Shown piece by piece: positions 1 through 7,682 of a stretch of DNA of 21,463 bases. The notes beneath the pieces were generated by a model. That model was not told the DNA's origin. It searched no databases and worked only from the letters and a program-made list of their open reading frames with translations. Position numbers and translations under genes: made by a program. The stretch lies in NCBI GenBank assembly GCA_016709665.1, contig JADJMI010000016.1:1-21463 (forward strand), in the 5' to 3' direction. The stretch's first letter is position 1. The number at the start of each line of letters is the position of its first letter. Source of the stretch: Betaproteobacteria bacterium. GTDB taxonomy: Bacteria; Pseudomonadota; Gammaproteobacteria; Burkholderiales; Usitatibacteraceae.

Positions 1-1
1 G

Positions 2-268
2 GCGATCGACGTGCGCCTGCCCCTCATGGGACAGCAGGAGAATGCCCCGGATGGCGGCTGCCTCGCCTCGTACTACGCCTCGGACCCCCATCGGGCGGAC
101 CGTCTCGCCGCCGTGGCCGAGAAGGTCCTCCGGGGAGCCGATCCCGCGAATCTTCCGTTCCAGTACCCGCTCACGTACCGGCTTGTGCTCAACCGGCGGA
201 CCGCGGCGGCGCTGGGGATCGCATTGCCGCCGGAGCTGCTCTTGCGCGCCGACCGGGTGATCGAGTGA
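2..268 (+). CDS. ABC transporter substrate-binding protein, C-terminal part (ABC_sub_bind family)
   Basis: Only the last 88 or so residues are in the window; the frame is open to the left edge. The tail reads LVLNRRTAAALGIALPPELL and ends RADRVIE, the usual C-terminus of the ABC_sub_bind (TrpX-like) periplasmic binding proteins. In this family the segment 'N..TA.ALG..IPP..L.RAD.VI' closes the second lobe. Its stop codon overlaps the GTG start of the next gene, a close homologue, in a GTGA arrangement, so the two are probably co-translated. The ligand cannot be read from the sequence; members have been linked to amino acids and other small molecules. No permease or ATPase gene is visible in the window. 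Family assignment is firm, function is not. Confidence 0.8.
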   Translation, partial: AIDVRLPLMGQQENAPDGGCLASYYASDPHRADRLAAVAEKVLRGADPANLPFQYPLTYRLVLNRRTAAALGIALPPELLLRADRVIE

Positions 269-1290
269 AACGACCCGGCGACCGGGGCGCGGTGGCGGGC
301 CTTCAGCCGGGCGCCGCGCGTTCGCGGCCGCGCTCGCGTCATTGCCGCTGTGGGTCGCCGCCGGTCCCGCGGCCGGGCGCAGGCGCCTCGGCCTTTTCGC
401 GCACAGCGGCAGCGTCGAGGAGGCCCGCGAGCGATGGGCACCGGTGCTCGGCGCACTCGCGAAGCTTGGCTGGCGCGAGGGCGAGCGGCTCGAACTCGTC
501 ATTCGCGTCTCCGGCCGCTATGCGCCGGGCCAGCCCAATCCCTACGATCTCCTTCCGCAGGTCGCGGCCGAGCTGGTGGCGATGCGGCCCGATTGCATCA
601 TGACGAGAGGAACGCCGATCACCCGCGTCCTGGCGCAGGCGACGCGCGAGATTCCGATCGTGACCGGGACGGCGGACCTCGTGGCGAGCGGCTTCGTGAA
701 GTCGCTCGCCCGGCCCGGCACGAACGTGACGGGCCTGTCCGACGGCGCCACCGACCTCGCGGTCAAGAGTGTCGAGCTGCTGAAGGCGCTCGTTCCGGGG
801 CTTCGCCAGGTCGCGATCTTCCACTACCGCGAGCGGAGCTTCGCCGAGATCGGCGACTTCATCGAGTCCGGGGCGAAGGCTTCGGGCGTTTCGGCTATCC
901 GGATGCCGATGGTCCCGCCGGCCGACCGCATCCTCGGCGCCCTGGCGGGGCTTCGCGAGCAAGGAGGTGCAGGCGGCCATCTTCGCGTCCGGCACCACGC
1001 GGAAGCACCATGCCGATCTCGCGCGCGCCGCCATCCGCGAACGCCTGCCGATGTGGACCGATAGCGAAGCGCTGGTCGCGGCCGGCCTGCTCGGCTCGCT
1101 GGATACGGTGCTGGAAGGAGAAGACCCGTTGGCCGGGATCGTCGACAAGGTGCTGCGGGAGAAAGGCCCGAGGGAAATTCCCGTGCGGCTGCCGGAACGC
1201 TGGTTGGTCGTCAATCGCGCGACGGCGAACGCGCTCGGCCTCTCGATCCCGCCGGAGATCCGGGTGCGCGCCGACCGGGTGATCGATTGA
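265..1290 (+). CDS. ABC transporter substrate-binding protein (ABC_sub_bind family), frameshifted
   Basis: Nearly complete periplasmic binding protein of about 340 residues. The GTG at 265 overlaps the previous stop (GTGA). A hydrophobic signal-like stretch (RAFAAALASLPLWVAAG, about 303-355) lies in a different frame from the start, so a base is gained or lost near 290-305. From about 342 to 960 the frame encodes the first lobe, including RPDCIMTRGTPITRVLAQAT and RPGTNVTGLSDGATDLAVKS, typical of ABC_sub_bind. A second frameshift near 960-967 moves the reading to the frame ending at 1290. That part contains VNRATANALGLSIPPEIRVR and RADRVID, almost the same tail as the upstream gene. The pair looks like a tandem duplication of a binding-protein gene. 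The ligand is unknown; the downstream TonB receptor hints at shared uptake but does not prove it. Confidence 0.75.
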
Positions 1291-1294
1291 ACCG

Positions 1295-1441
1295 TCGCAT
1301 GGTCGTGCCTTACCCGGGTGGCCGCGTGAAATTCACGCGACACCGGGGCGATCGATACGCGATGATGAGCTCGCGTCAGGCCGGCGGCGGGAAGGCCGTA
1401 GCGGGGGAATCGTGCGAGACCGACCGGGGATACCGACAAGC
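1295..1441 (+). promoter_or_regulatory. Probable cobalamin (B12) riboswitch leader
   Basis: The stretch between the binding-protein gene and the TonB receptor has elements in the order expected of a cobalamin riboswitch. There is a stem with GTGAAATTC in its centre (CGCGTGAAATTCACGCG, 1323-1339), like the conserved 'GGTGAAAATCC' segment. Then come CGGGAAGGCC (1388-1397), matching the GGGAAGG element, and a B12-box-like end, GCGAGACCG...GGATACCGAC (1414-1437). The last element lies just before the receptor's GTG, where ligand binding could hide the ribosome site. The fit is imperfect in the middle, and the region probably contains base errors as the neighbouring gene does. I had no covariance-model search, so this is recognition by eye. 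Confidence 0.5.
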
Positions 1442-4150
1442 GTGAGGCTGCGGGTCGCGGCCACGGCCCGGCATCACTCGCCACCGGGGTGCCGGACGCC
1501 TTCGCGCAGGCGGTCCCCGCCGACGCGAAGCTCGAGAAGATCGAGGTCACCGGCACGAACATCCGCCGCGTCGACATCGAGACCGGCTTGCCCGTGCAGG
1601 TCATCACGCGCCAGGAGATCGAGCGCGGCGGCCTCGTCACGGCGCAGGACATCCTCGAGCGCATCAGCGCCAACCAGTCCTACGGGGGCTGGAACGACAG
1701 CCTCGGCGTCAACAACTCGCTCGGCGGCTTCACGGGGGCCTCGTTGCGGGGTCTCGGGCGGAGCGCACCTGGTCCCTGCTGAACGGCCGGCGCCCCTGCG
1801 CCTATGCGCTCGGGCGGGCAGAGCGTCGACCTCTCAGGCATTCCCGTTTCGGCGATCGAACGTGTGGAGGTGCTGAAGGACGGCGCCTCCGCGGTGTATG
1901 GCACGGACGCGATCGGTGGCGTCATCAATTTCATTCTGCGCAAGGACTTCCGGGGCCGCCGAACTGGGCGGCATGTTCCTCGGCGTCGAGCAGGGCGGCG
2001 GGAAGCGCGCGGGCTACGATCACCGGCGGCTGGGGCGATCTCGCGAAGGATCGCTGGAACGCGCTCGTCAGCGTGGATCACGTCCGCCAGGAGCCGCTGC
2101 GGGCCAACGAGGCGGGAATTCTCGAAGACGTCCTATCGTCGAGGTGGGGCTCAACGGGACGTCGCCCTCGTCGTCGCCCGGCAACGTGCGCCAGCGCGGC
2201 GGCTTCGGCAAACCCGCTGCGCAACCCCACGATTCCGCCACCGGCCCCGTCGCGTCCTCCTGCGCGCCGCCCCTACTCGTTTCCGCAGCTCGCCGTGCCG
2301 CTCGCCTGCGCTTTCGACTACGCCCGCTCGCGGACAACATCGCCGCGTCGCGGAAGTCCAATGCCGTCAGCCGCCTCGCCTGGCAGGCGCACCCGGACCA
2401 CCTCGCGTTCGCCGAAGGGTCCTACTACCGCGGCGAGTTCACGTACAAGTCCTCGCCATCGCCCGTCGTCGTCGCCGACCCGTTCAACAACCCGATCAGG
2501 TGCGGCCGGCTTCGCGCCCTTCTATCCCGCCGCATGGGTGTCGAGCCTGCCCGCGCGGCAATCCGAACCTGCCGTTGCAACTGAGCTACCGCCTGGTGGA
2601 ACTCGGCCCGCGCACGAGCGAACCGGAAGTCGAGCAGGCCCGGTTCGTGGCGGGCCTGCAGGGCGTCGTGCGGGGTTGGGATTACCAGCTCTCGGCGGGT
2701 CACACCGCGAACCGGCAGGTCGACCACTGGACGGGCGGCTTCGTCAGCGAATCCGGGTTCCGCCAGCTCTTCGACGCGGACCTTGGTGAACCCCTTCGCG
2801 CCCAATGCGCCGGCCGCGGTGGAGCAACTGCGAGCGGCCCAGATCACCGGCGCAATCACCGACAACCGGGCGAGCCACACCGGGGCCGAGCTGAAGGTCT
2901 CGTCGACGCCGTGGGAGCTGCCGGCGGGCGGCCTCGCCGTGGCGGTGGGGCTGGAGGGCCGGCGCGAGGAACTCAAGCAGGTCAACGCGGACGTGCTCTA
3001 TTCGGGCGACGTGCTCGGCGGCAGCGGGCCCTCGCCTTCCCTCGAGCCGGTGACGCGCCGGGTGGGGTCGCTCTTCGCCGAGGCCAACGTCCCCCTCACC
3101 CGCGCGCTTGAGGCGAACCTCGCCGTGCGACACGACCGGTACAGCGATTTCGGCGGCACGACGAACCCCAAGTTCACGCTGCGCTGGCAGGCAGACAGGA
3201 ACCTGGTGCTGCGCGGATCCGTGGGCACCGGCTTTCGCGCGCCCACCCTGTCGGACCTCTTCGTGCCCAACGCCTATCCGGTCACCTCGGCCGTCAGCGA
3301 CCCGGTGCGCTGTCCCGTCACCGGCGCCCCGTCCGACTGCGAGGAGGTCGTCTTCCGCGCGAAGACCGGCGGCAACCCGGACTTGAAGCCCGAGAAGTCG
3401 CGCCAGCTGAACGTGGGCCTCGTGGCCGACCCGGCACCGGGCCTGTCCCTCGCCCTGGATTATTACCGCGTGCGCATCGAGGACATCATCACGATCGTTC
3501 CGCAGGAGGCGATCTTCACCGACTACGCGCGGTGGGCGCCGACCCATGTCTTCCGCCTTCCGCCCGACCCGGCCGAAGGCGGGCTTCCCGGGCCGATCGA
3601 GTCCGTCATCGGCACGCCGTGGAACGCGGGAACCCGCGAGACGTCGGGCTACGACGTCGACATCCGCTACCGGTTTCCCGCCGCCGCCTGGGGGCGCCTG
3701 GCGGCCTCGCTCTCGGGAACCTACGTGGCCGACTACAAGGCGAGCGAATTCGAGGCGGCCGGCGCCGGCATCGTGATCTCATCGACGGCACCGGGGGCGA
3801 TCGCGCGGTGGCGGCACTACGCCGCGCTGGACTGGAGCTTCGGTGCCTGGGGCGCGACGCTCGCCCAGACTTTCCAGCTCGGGCACGACGAATACGATCC
3901 GCTCACGCGCGACCCGGTCACCGGGGCCTTCACGGGATTGCGCCGCGTGGGGTCGTACTCGATCGTGGACGTCCAGGCGCGCTACACGGGCATCAAGGGA
4001 CTGACGGCCGGGGTCGGCATCCGCAACCTGCTCGATCGCGACCCGCCCTCTTCCTACGGCACGACGACTTTCCAGCGCGGCTACGATCCGTCCTACGCCG
4101 ATCCGCGCGGGCGGATGGTCTATCTCACGCTCGGTTACGCCTGGCGTTAG
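1442..4150 (+). CDS. TonB-dependent outer-membrane receptor (possibly cobalamin), frameshifted
   Basis: Outer-membrane, TonB-energised receptor of about 900 residues. The likely start is the GTG at 1442 (VRLRVAATA), with a frameshift near 1468 leading into a signal-peptide end (...DAFAQA). A TonB-box-like KLEKIEVTGTNIRR follows, then a plug domain with VQVITRQEIERGG, SLRGLG and VEVLKDGASAVYGTDAIGG. The barrel follows, with VGTGFRAPTLSDLF, NPDLKPEKSRQLNVGL and a C-terminal NLLDRDPP...YLTLGYAWR. The second half (2783-4150) is clean. Between about 1460 and 2785 the frame changes roughly ten times with receptor-like protein on both sides, so I read one gene with base errors. It is longer than E. 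coli BtuB (about 600 residues). The riboswitch-like leader suggests B12 or a related corrinoid; iron chelates or other ligands are possible. It ends head-on against the next gene with a 4-base overlap. Confidence 0.85.
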
Positions 4151-4995
4151 CTGCGCGCGGCGGCCAGCCGCTCCACCTTCTCCACCGCCCGCGCGAGCTG
4201 CGCGCGCTGCGGCAGGTCCTCGGGCATCTGCGCGAGCAGGGCCTTCCAGTGCCTCGCGGCGCCGGCCAGGTCGCCGCGCTCGACGGCGATGCTGCCCGCC
4301 ATCTCGAGCGCCTGCGGGTGATTGGGGTCGATCTGGAGCGCCTTCGCCACGAGCGTCGCCGGAGCGCCCTCGAGCTTGCCGCCCTGCACGAGCCCGGCGG
4401 CATCGGCGTAGTCGCACCACACGGCGGGGTCCAGCGCCACCTTGCGGTCCTTCACCGCCTGCTCGAAGGCTTTTTCGGCCTCGGGGAAGCGGTCCATCGC
4501 GAGCGAGACGCGGCCGAGCAGCACCCAGGCGCGGCCGTCCTTCGGATGCTCGGCGACCTGCTTCGCGAGCTGCTCGCGGAGCGCCGGCAGGCGTTCGGCC
4601 GTGAGTTCGCCCTCGACCGCCCGGAAGGCGGTGGCGCTGTCGATGGCATCGGGGCTGCCCACCTGCGCATAGAAAGCGAAGGCGGCCGCCGGAACGAGCA
4701 CCGTGAATGCGGCCGCGGCAGCCCACGAGGGCCGCGTCGCGACGGGCGCCGCGCCTTCGTCGAGTTCCTCCGCGGCCCGAAGCGCGAGTTCGTCGCGCGC
4801 CACGCCGTGCTCGGTGGGCGAGAGGAGCCCGGCCGCCAGGTCGCGGTCGAGCTCGGCGCGCGAGGCGCGAAGCGCCGCGAGATTGGCCTCGCGCGGCTCC
4901 ACGTGGGGCGAACCGCGGCGCGGAAAGACGAGCCGCGCCAGCACGAAGGCCAGCGCGGCGAGGGTCATCCCTCCGGCAACGAGCCAGAAGGCCAA
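4147..4995 (-). CDS. ccmI: CcmI/CycH-like cytochrome c maturation protein with TPR domain
   Basis: An intact 282-residue inner-membrane protein. Residues about 1-25 form a first membrane helix (MAFWLVAGGMTLAALAFVLA). Residues about 32-75 form a charged, heptad-like loop, and about 88-112 a second helix (WAAAAAFTVLVPAAAFAFYA). A periplasmic TPR domain follows, with repeats around DGRAWVLLGRVSLAMDRFPE and NHPQALEMAGSIAVERGDLA. This matches CcmI/CycH, the apocytochrome-holding part of the haem lyase complex (CcmF/CcmH); NrfG is a shorter paralogue used for the CXXCK haem site of NrfA. The start is TTG (4993-4995) with an AGGAAG ribosome site 6 bases upstream that overlaps the stop of the octaheme reductase gene, so the two are translationally linked. 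No other ccm gene is near, which suggests a dedicated partner for that enzyme. Confidence 0.85.
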   Translation of the reverse strand: MAFWLVAGGMTLAALAFVLARLVFPRRGSPHVEPREANLAALRASRAELDRDLAAGLLSPTEHGVARDELALRAAEELDEGAAPVATRPSWAAAAAFTVLVPAAAFAFYAQVGSPDAIDSATAFRAVEGELTAERLPALREQLAKQVAEHPKDGRAWVLLGRVSLAMDRFPEAEKAFEQAVKDRKVALDPAVWCDYADAAGLVQGGKLEGAPATLVAKALQIDPNHPQALEMAGSIAVERGDLAGAARHWKALLAQMPEDLPQRAQLARAVEKVERLAAARS

Positions 4996-5005
4996 GCGGG
5001 GCTTC

Positions 5006-6755
5006 CTACTTCGGCGCCGCGGCCGGAGCCGGGGCGGGCGCGGCGACGGCGAGCGTGCGCTTCTTCGCCATCGCGTCGTCGAGGATCTTGATCGCGTCCT
5101 GCGAGATCACCATCCCCTTGTTGATCGACTCGTCGGCGAGCTTCGGGTTGTGGGGAGTACGAGCCGTTGAGGCCGTCCAGAACTCCCAGTGCACGTGCGC
5201 CTCGTAGTGCTTCTCGCGCACCACGTTGAGCGTCGCCTCGTCCACGCCGAGGTTCTTCGCCTCCTCGAACTTGTCGATCATGCGGGTGAGCCAGTATTCG
5301 GACTTGCGCAGCTTGCCCTGGTAGCGATTCTTGAGGGAATCGACCGTGTACTTCGCCTGCTCGCCGCTCCAGGTCTTGTGGCAGCCCAGGCACGCTTCCT
5401 TCACGTATTCCTTCGGGCTCGTCTGCCAGTGGGAAGTGAAGGTCTTGCCCGTCTTCTTGTCCTTCTCCTTGGGCATGTGGCAGGTGTGGCACATCACGCC
5501 TTCCTTGTCGTGCACCGAGCCGTAGTACACCTCCACGTCCGGGTGCTGCGCCTTCCAGAGCATGGCGCCCGTGATGGCGTGCTTGAAGTCGCGGAACTTG
5601 AGGTCGCGGTAGTGCTGCGCCAGGTCGTTCACGTTCTTGAGCGGGAAGTGGTTGGTGCGCTGGTCGGACATGGTGACCGGCTTGCCCGTCGTGGGATCGG
5701 TGCCCGGGTTGCAGTTGTACTCGACGTGGCACTGGCCGCACTGCAGCTTCGAGTCGTACTTGTCCAGGATCGCGATCTTGCGCGTGAAGCCGCGCTGGCC
5801 GAGCTCCTTCACGTCCACCTTGCCGGCCTTCGGGTCCTTGTGCCAGAGCGTGTCCTTCTCGGGGCGGGTGAGGGCCTGGATGAGGCCGTCGCGGATGATG
5901 CGCGGCTGCGCGCCGTGCGGGTCATGGCAGAAGATGCAGTTGAGCGAGTGCTTCGTGTCCTTCACGAAGTCCACCACCTTCGAGGTGCGGCTCCACTTGG
6001 CCTTCGGTTCCGGGTCGCCCAGGTAGGCCCAGTCGAGGATTGGTCGGCGGTCTTGCAGCTCGCCGCAGACCGGGTTCGCGGCCGCGGCGGTGCCCGGCTT
6101 GAACGCCTTGTGCGGCTCGCCCGGGTACTTGTCGACGAGCACGTCCCAGATGTTGAAGTTGCCGCCGGCGCGGGCCAGGTCGCCCCAGCCGTACTTGTTC
6201 TCGAAGCGGCCGCCGAAGGCGCGGTCGACCACCAGCTGGTCGTAGAGCGCGAAGGCGTGCGAGCGAGGCATGTTGTGTTCCTTCGTGAAGCCGTGCGGGC
6301 CCATGAGCTTTTCCCAGGCCGGGTTGGGCGAGACGCCGGTGAGCTGGCTCTTCTCGTTGCGCGCCGTCTTCGCGAAGTTCATCTTGTACATCGTCTCGTA
6401 CTGGTTCTTGTGGCACGAGCCGCACTTGGCCGGGTCGGTGGTCGTGACCGGGCGCGTCTTCTTGTTCTTGAGGTGGGCGTCGGTGTTCGCGTGGCATTCC
6501 GTGCAGGCGACCGTCTTGTGCTTGCCCGGATCGTGGAACTCCCCCGAGCTCCTCGTGGCACTCGATGCATTCCTTGTTGCCGGCGGGCACCTTGCCGGGC
6601 GCCGAGGTCTTCACGGGCGCGGCGGCCTTCGTGGCGGCCGGCTTGGCGGCCGCCTTGTCCGGCGCGGGGGCCTGCGCGGAGGCGGTGGTCAGGGCGAAGG
6701 CGGCCAGGAGGCTGGACGCCATGCCGAGGATCGCTCGGAAGGTGCTGTTTTTCAT
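5006..6755 (-). CDS. onr: Octaheme cytochrome c nitrite reductase (TvNiR/ONR type)
   Basis: Periplasmic multihaem enzyme of about 580 residues, expected to reduce nitrite (and hydroxylamine) to ammonium. An N-terminal signal peptide (MKNSTFRAILGMASSLLAAF...ASA) precedes an Ala/Lys/Pro linker. Haem sites in order: CIECH (6555-6569), CTECH (6491-6505), CGSCH (6410-6424), CGE-CK (6052-6067, see findings), CIFCH (5924-5938), CGQCH (5726-5740), CHTCH (5477-5491) and CLGCH (5378-5392). The first three are the N-terminal extension of octaheme enzymes; the last five follow the NrfA order. Directly after CGQCH is VEYNC (5711-5725): the Tyr-x-Cys matches the cross-linked Tyr-Cys pair of TvNiR, whereas NrfA has EYYF. 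KAQHP near 5540-5556 supplies the active-site His region. One frameshift lies in a C-run near 6541-6545, and a compensating pair lies around 6045-6058. ATG at 6755 has an AGGGA ribosome site. The electron donor is not encoded nearby. Confidence 0.9.
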
Positions 6756-6768
6756 GGTTTTATCCCTA

Positions 6769-6805
6769 AGGGTTCCCGAAATCGAGAAGTCGGTACGGGA
6801 ACCCT
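6769..6805. repeat. 10-bp perfect inverted repeat in the reductase leader
   Basis: AGGGTTCCCG (6769-6778) is mirrored exactly by CGGGAACCCT (6796-6805) with 17 bases between. On the minus-strand transcript the second arm ends one base before the AGGGA ribosome site of the octaheme reductase. The first arm overlaps the proposed -10 element. It could be an operator for a second regulator or an RNA hairpin affecting translation. There is no U-run, so a simple terminator is unlikely. Confidence 0.65.
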
Positions 6806-6806
6806 A
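6801..6806 (-). promoter_or_regulatory. Candidate -10 element for the octaheme reductase
   Basis: On the minus strand this reads TAGGGT, keeping T1, A2 and T6 of TATAAT. It implies a start of transcription near 6793-6794, which places the upstream FNR-type box at about -41, the class II position. There is no convincing -35 hexamer, as expected for an activator-dependent promoter. The call rests on spacing and is only moderately supported. Confidence 0.4.
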
Positions 6807-6827
6807 ACAGGCACGCCATCTGCATCT

Positions 6828-6841
6828 TTGACGGCGATCAA
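6828..6841 (-). promoter_or_regulatory. FNR/CRP-family binding site upstream of the octaheme reductase
   Basis: TTGACGGCGATCAA on the + strand (TTGATCGCCGTCAA on the minus strand) matches TTGAT-N4-ATCAA at nine of ten defined positions. Its centre is about 80 bases upstream of the reductase ATG and about 41 bases from the start point implied by the candidate -10 element. This fits oxygen-responsive (FNR/Anr) or NO-responsive (Dnr/Nnr) activation; the sequence cannot separate these. Confidence 0.7.
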
Positions 6842-6872
6842 TCCTTGCCTGCGGGCCGATACTCCCGGGGGC

Positions 6873-7630
6873 TCAGCGGGCGATCCGGAACTCGAAAGAC
6901 CGGGAATCCGTCACGGTTCCCGTGGCGATCCGCGTGCGCTCCTCGAAGCGCACCTGGCCGCCGGCCGCCATCCGCAGGACGGTCGAGGCGCGGGTTCCGT
7001 AGTCCTCCCCGGTGATGAGCGCGGGCGACAGGCGTCGCTCCCATTCGTCACCGACGCCGGTGTCGGGAAGGTCCCCGTCGCGGCCCGGGGTCGCATCCGA
7101 GAGCATCGCGAAGAGGGGTTCGTCGCCGTCGCCGACCGCGAGGCGCATCGCCTCCCGCGCGCGCCTCACCTTGGGCCAGGGTTCGTCGAGGAGATGGTTC
7201 GAAAGCGCGTGGATGCCCGGATCGACCTCGCGGGCCTTCCCTTCGCGGCTGCCGAAGTAGACGAGCGAATCGGCGGCGCCCGCCAGCAGGTTGAAGCCGT
7301 TGTAGTCGCCGGCGCGGCGCGCGAGCCTTTCGCAGTACGCGGCCGGCGAATCGATGCCCGACAGGAAATCCGCCACGAGTTCCCCGCGGGACCGGGCGTC
7401 GCCGCGCTTGCCCACGGATCGCGGAAGTTGGTCACGGCGCAGAAGCGCCCGCCGCGCGTGACGCCCATCCAGGTGCCGCCCGCCTCGAGGTCACGCCCGG
7501 CGAGAAGTCCGGGACGGTCTTCCCACCAGTACGCGGGCGCCGCGGGCCGCGCCCGCCACTCGTCGCGGTTGGCGGCGACGACGAGCGGGAAATCCGGGTG
7601 GGCCTTCCAGGCGAGGGCGATGAGGCACAT
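6873..7630 (-). CDS. NRDE/TANGO2-family protein (possible haem chaperone)
   Basis: About 251 residues with one frameshift near 7415-7420. The N-terminus is the family hallmark: MCLIALAWKAHP, then LVVAANRDEWRARPAAPAYW, LLAGRDLEAGGTWMGV and FCAVTNFRDP. The NRDE motif gives the family its name, and Cys2 is the conserved residue proposed as an N-terminal nucleophile. The second half contains GDYNGFNLLAGAADSLVYFG and HALSNHLLDEPWPKV, then the family ending around SPALITGEDYGTRASTVLRM. Eukaryotic TANGO2/HRG-9 and bacterial homologues have been reported to move haem to haemoproteins; the biochemistry is not settled. No signal peptide is visible, so it is probably cytoplasmic. It lies 117 bases upstream of the octaheme reductase on the same strand. 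Its ATG follows directly on a large hairpin, with no clear ribosome site. Confidence 0.85.
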
Positions 7631-7682
7631 GGGGGACGCTACCCTGAAATCGGCCGTTTGCCGAATTCAGGGTAGCGCCCCC
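7631..7682. terminator. Large hairpin joining the dctM stop to the NRDE-gene start
   Basis: CGCTACCCTGAA (7637-7648) pairs perfectly with TTCAGGGTAGCG (7666-7677). GGGGG (7631-7635) can pair with CCCCC (7678-7682) past a single bulged A, and CGGC/GCCG (7651-7654/7660-7663) can form an inner stem. The dctM TGA (7668-7670, minus strand) lies inside one arm, and the NRDE-family ATG (7628-7630) follows the other arm directly. No T-run follows, so it may be an attenuator, an mRNA-stability hairpin or a Rho-independent-like terminator. Confidence 0.6.

Noticed and set aside
1323..1339. The palindrome CGCGTGAAATTCACGCG as a stand-alone operator
   Set aside because: Its central bases and its position relative to GGGAAGG and the B12-box-like segment fit a riboswitch stem better, although an operator cannot be excluded.
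1460..2785. Programmed frameshifting in the TonB receptor
   Set aside because: About ten shifts in both directions without a common slippery sequence or structure point to base-calling errors.
3532..5091. Long + strand open frame (519 codons) spanning the receptor end and ccmI
   Set aside because: It is Arg/Gly/Ala-rich with no recognisable motif, runs through the end of one real gene and antisense to another, and is explained by GC-rich third positions.
5006..6755. Calling the multihaem enzyme NrfA (pentahaem)
   Set aside because: Three additional CXXCH sites precede the NrfA-like part, and EYNC replaces the EYYF of NrfA, so the octaheme TvNiR family fits better.
5189..6769. Long + strand open frame (526 codons) across the octaheme reductase
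   Set aside because: It is the mirror of the reductase gene in GC-rich sequence. Its translation is low-complexity (Val, Leu, Arg, His, Ala) with no domain, while the minus strand has eight haem motifs and a signal peptide.
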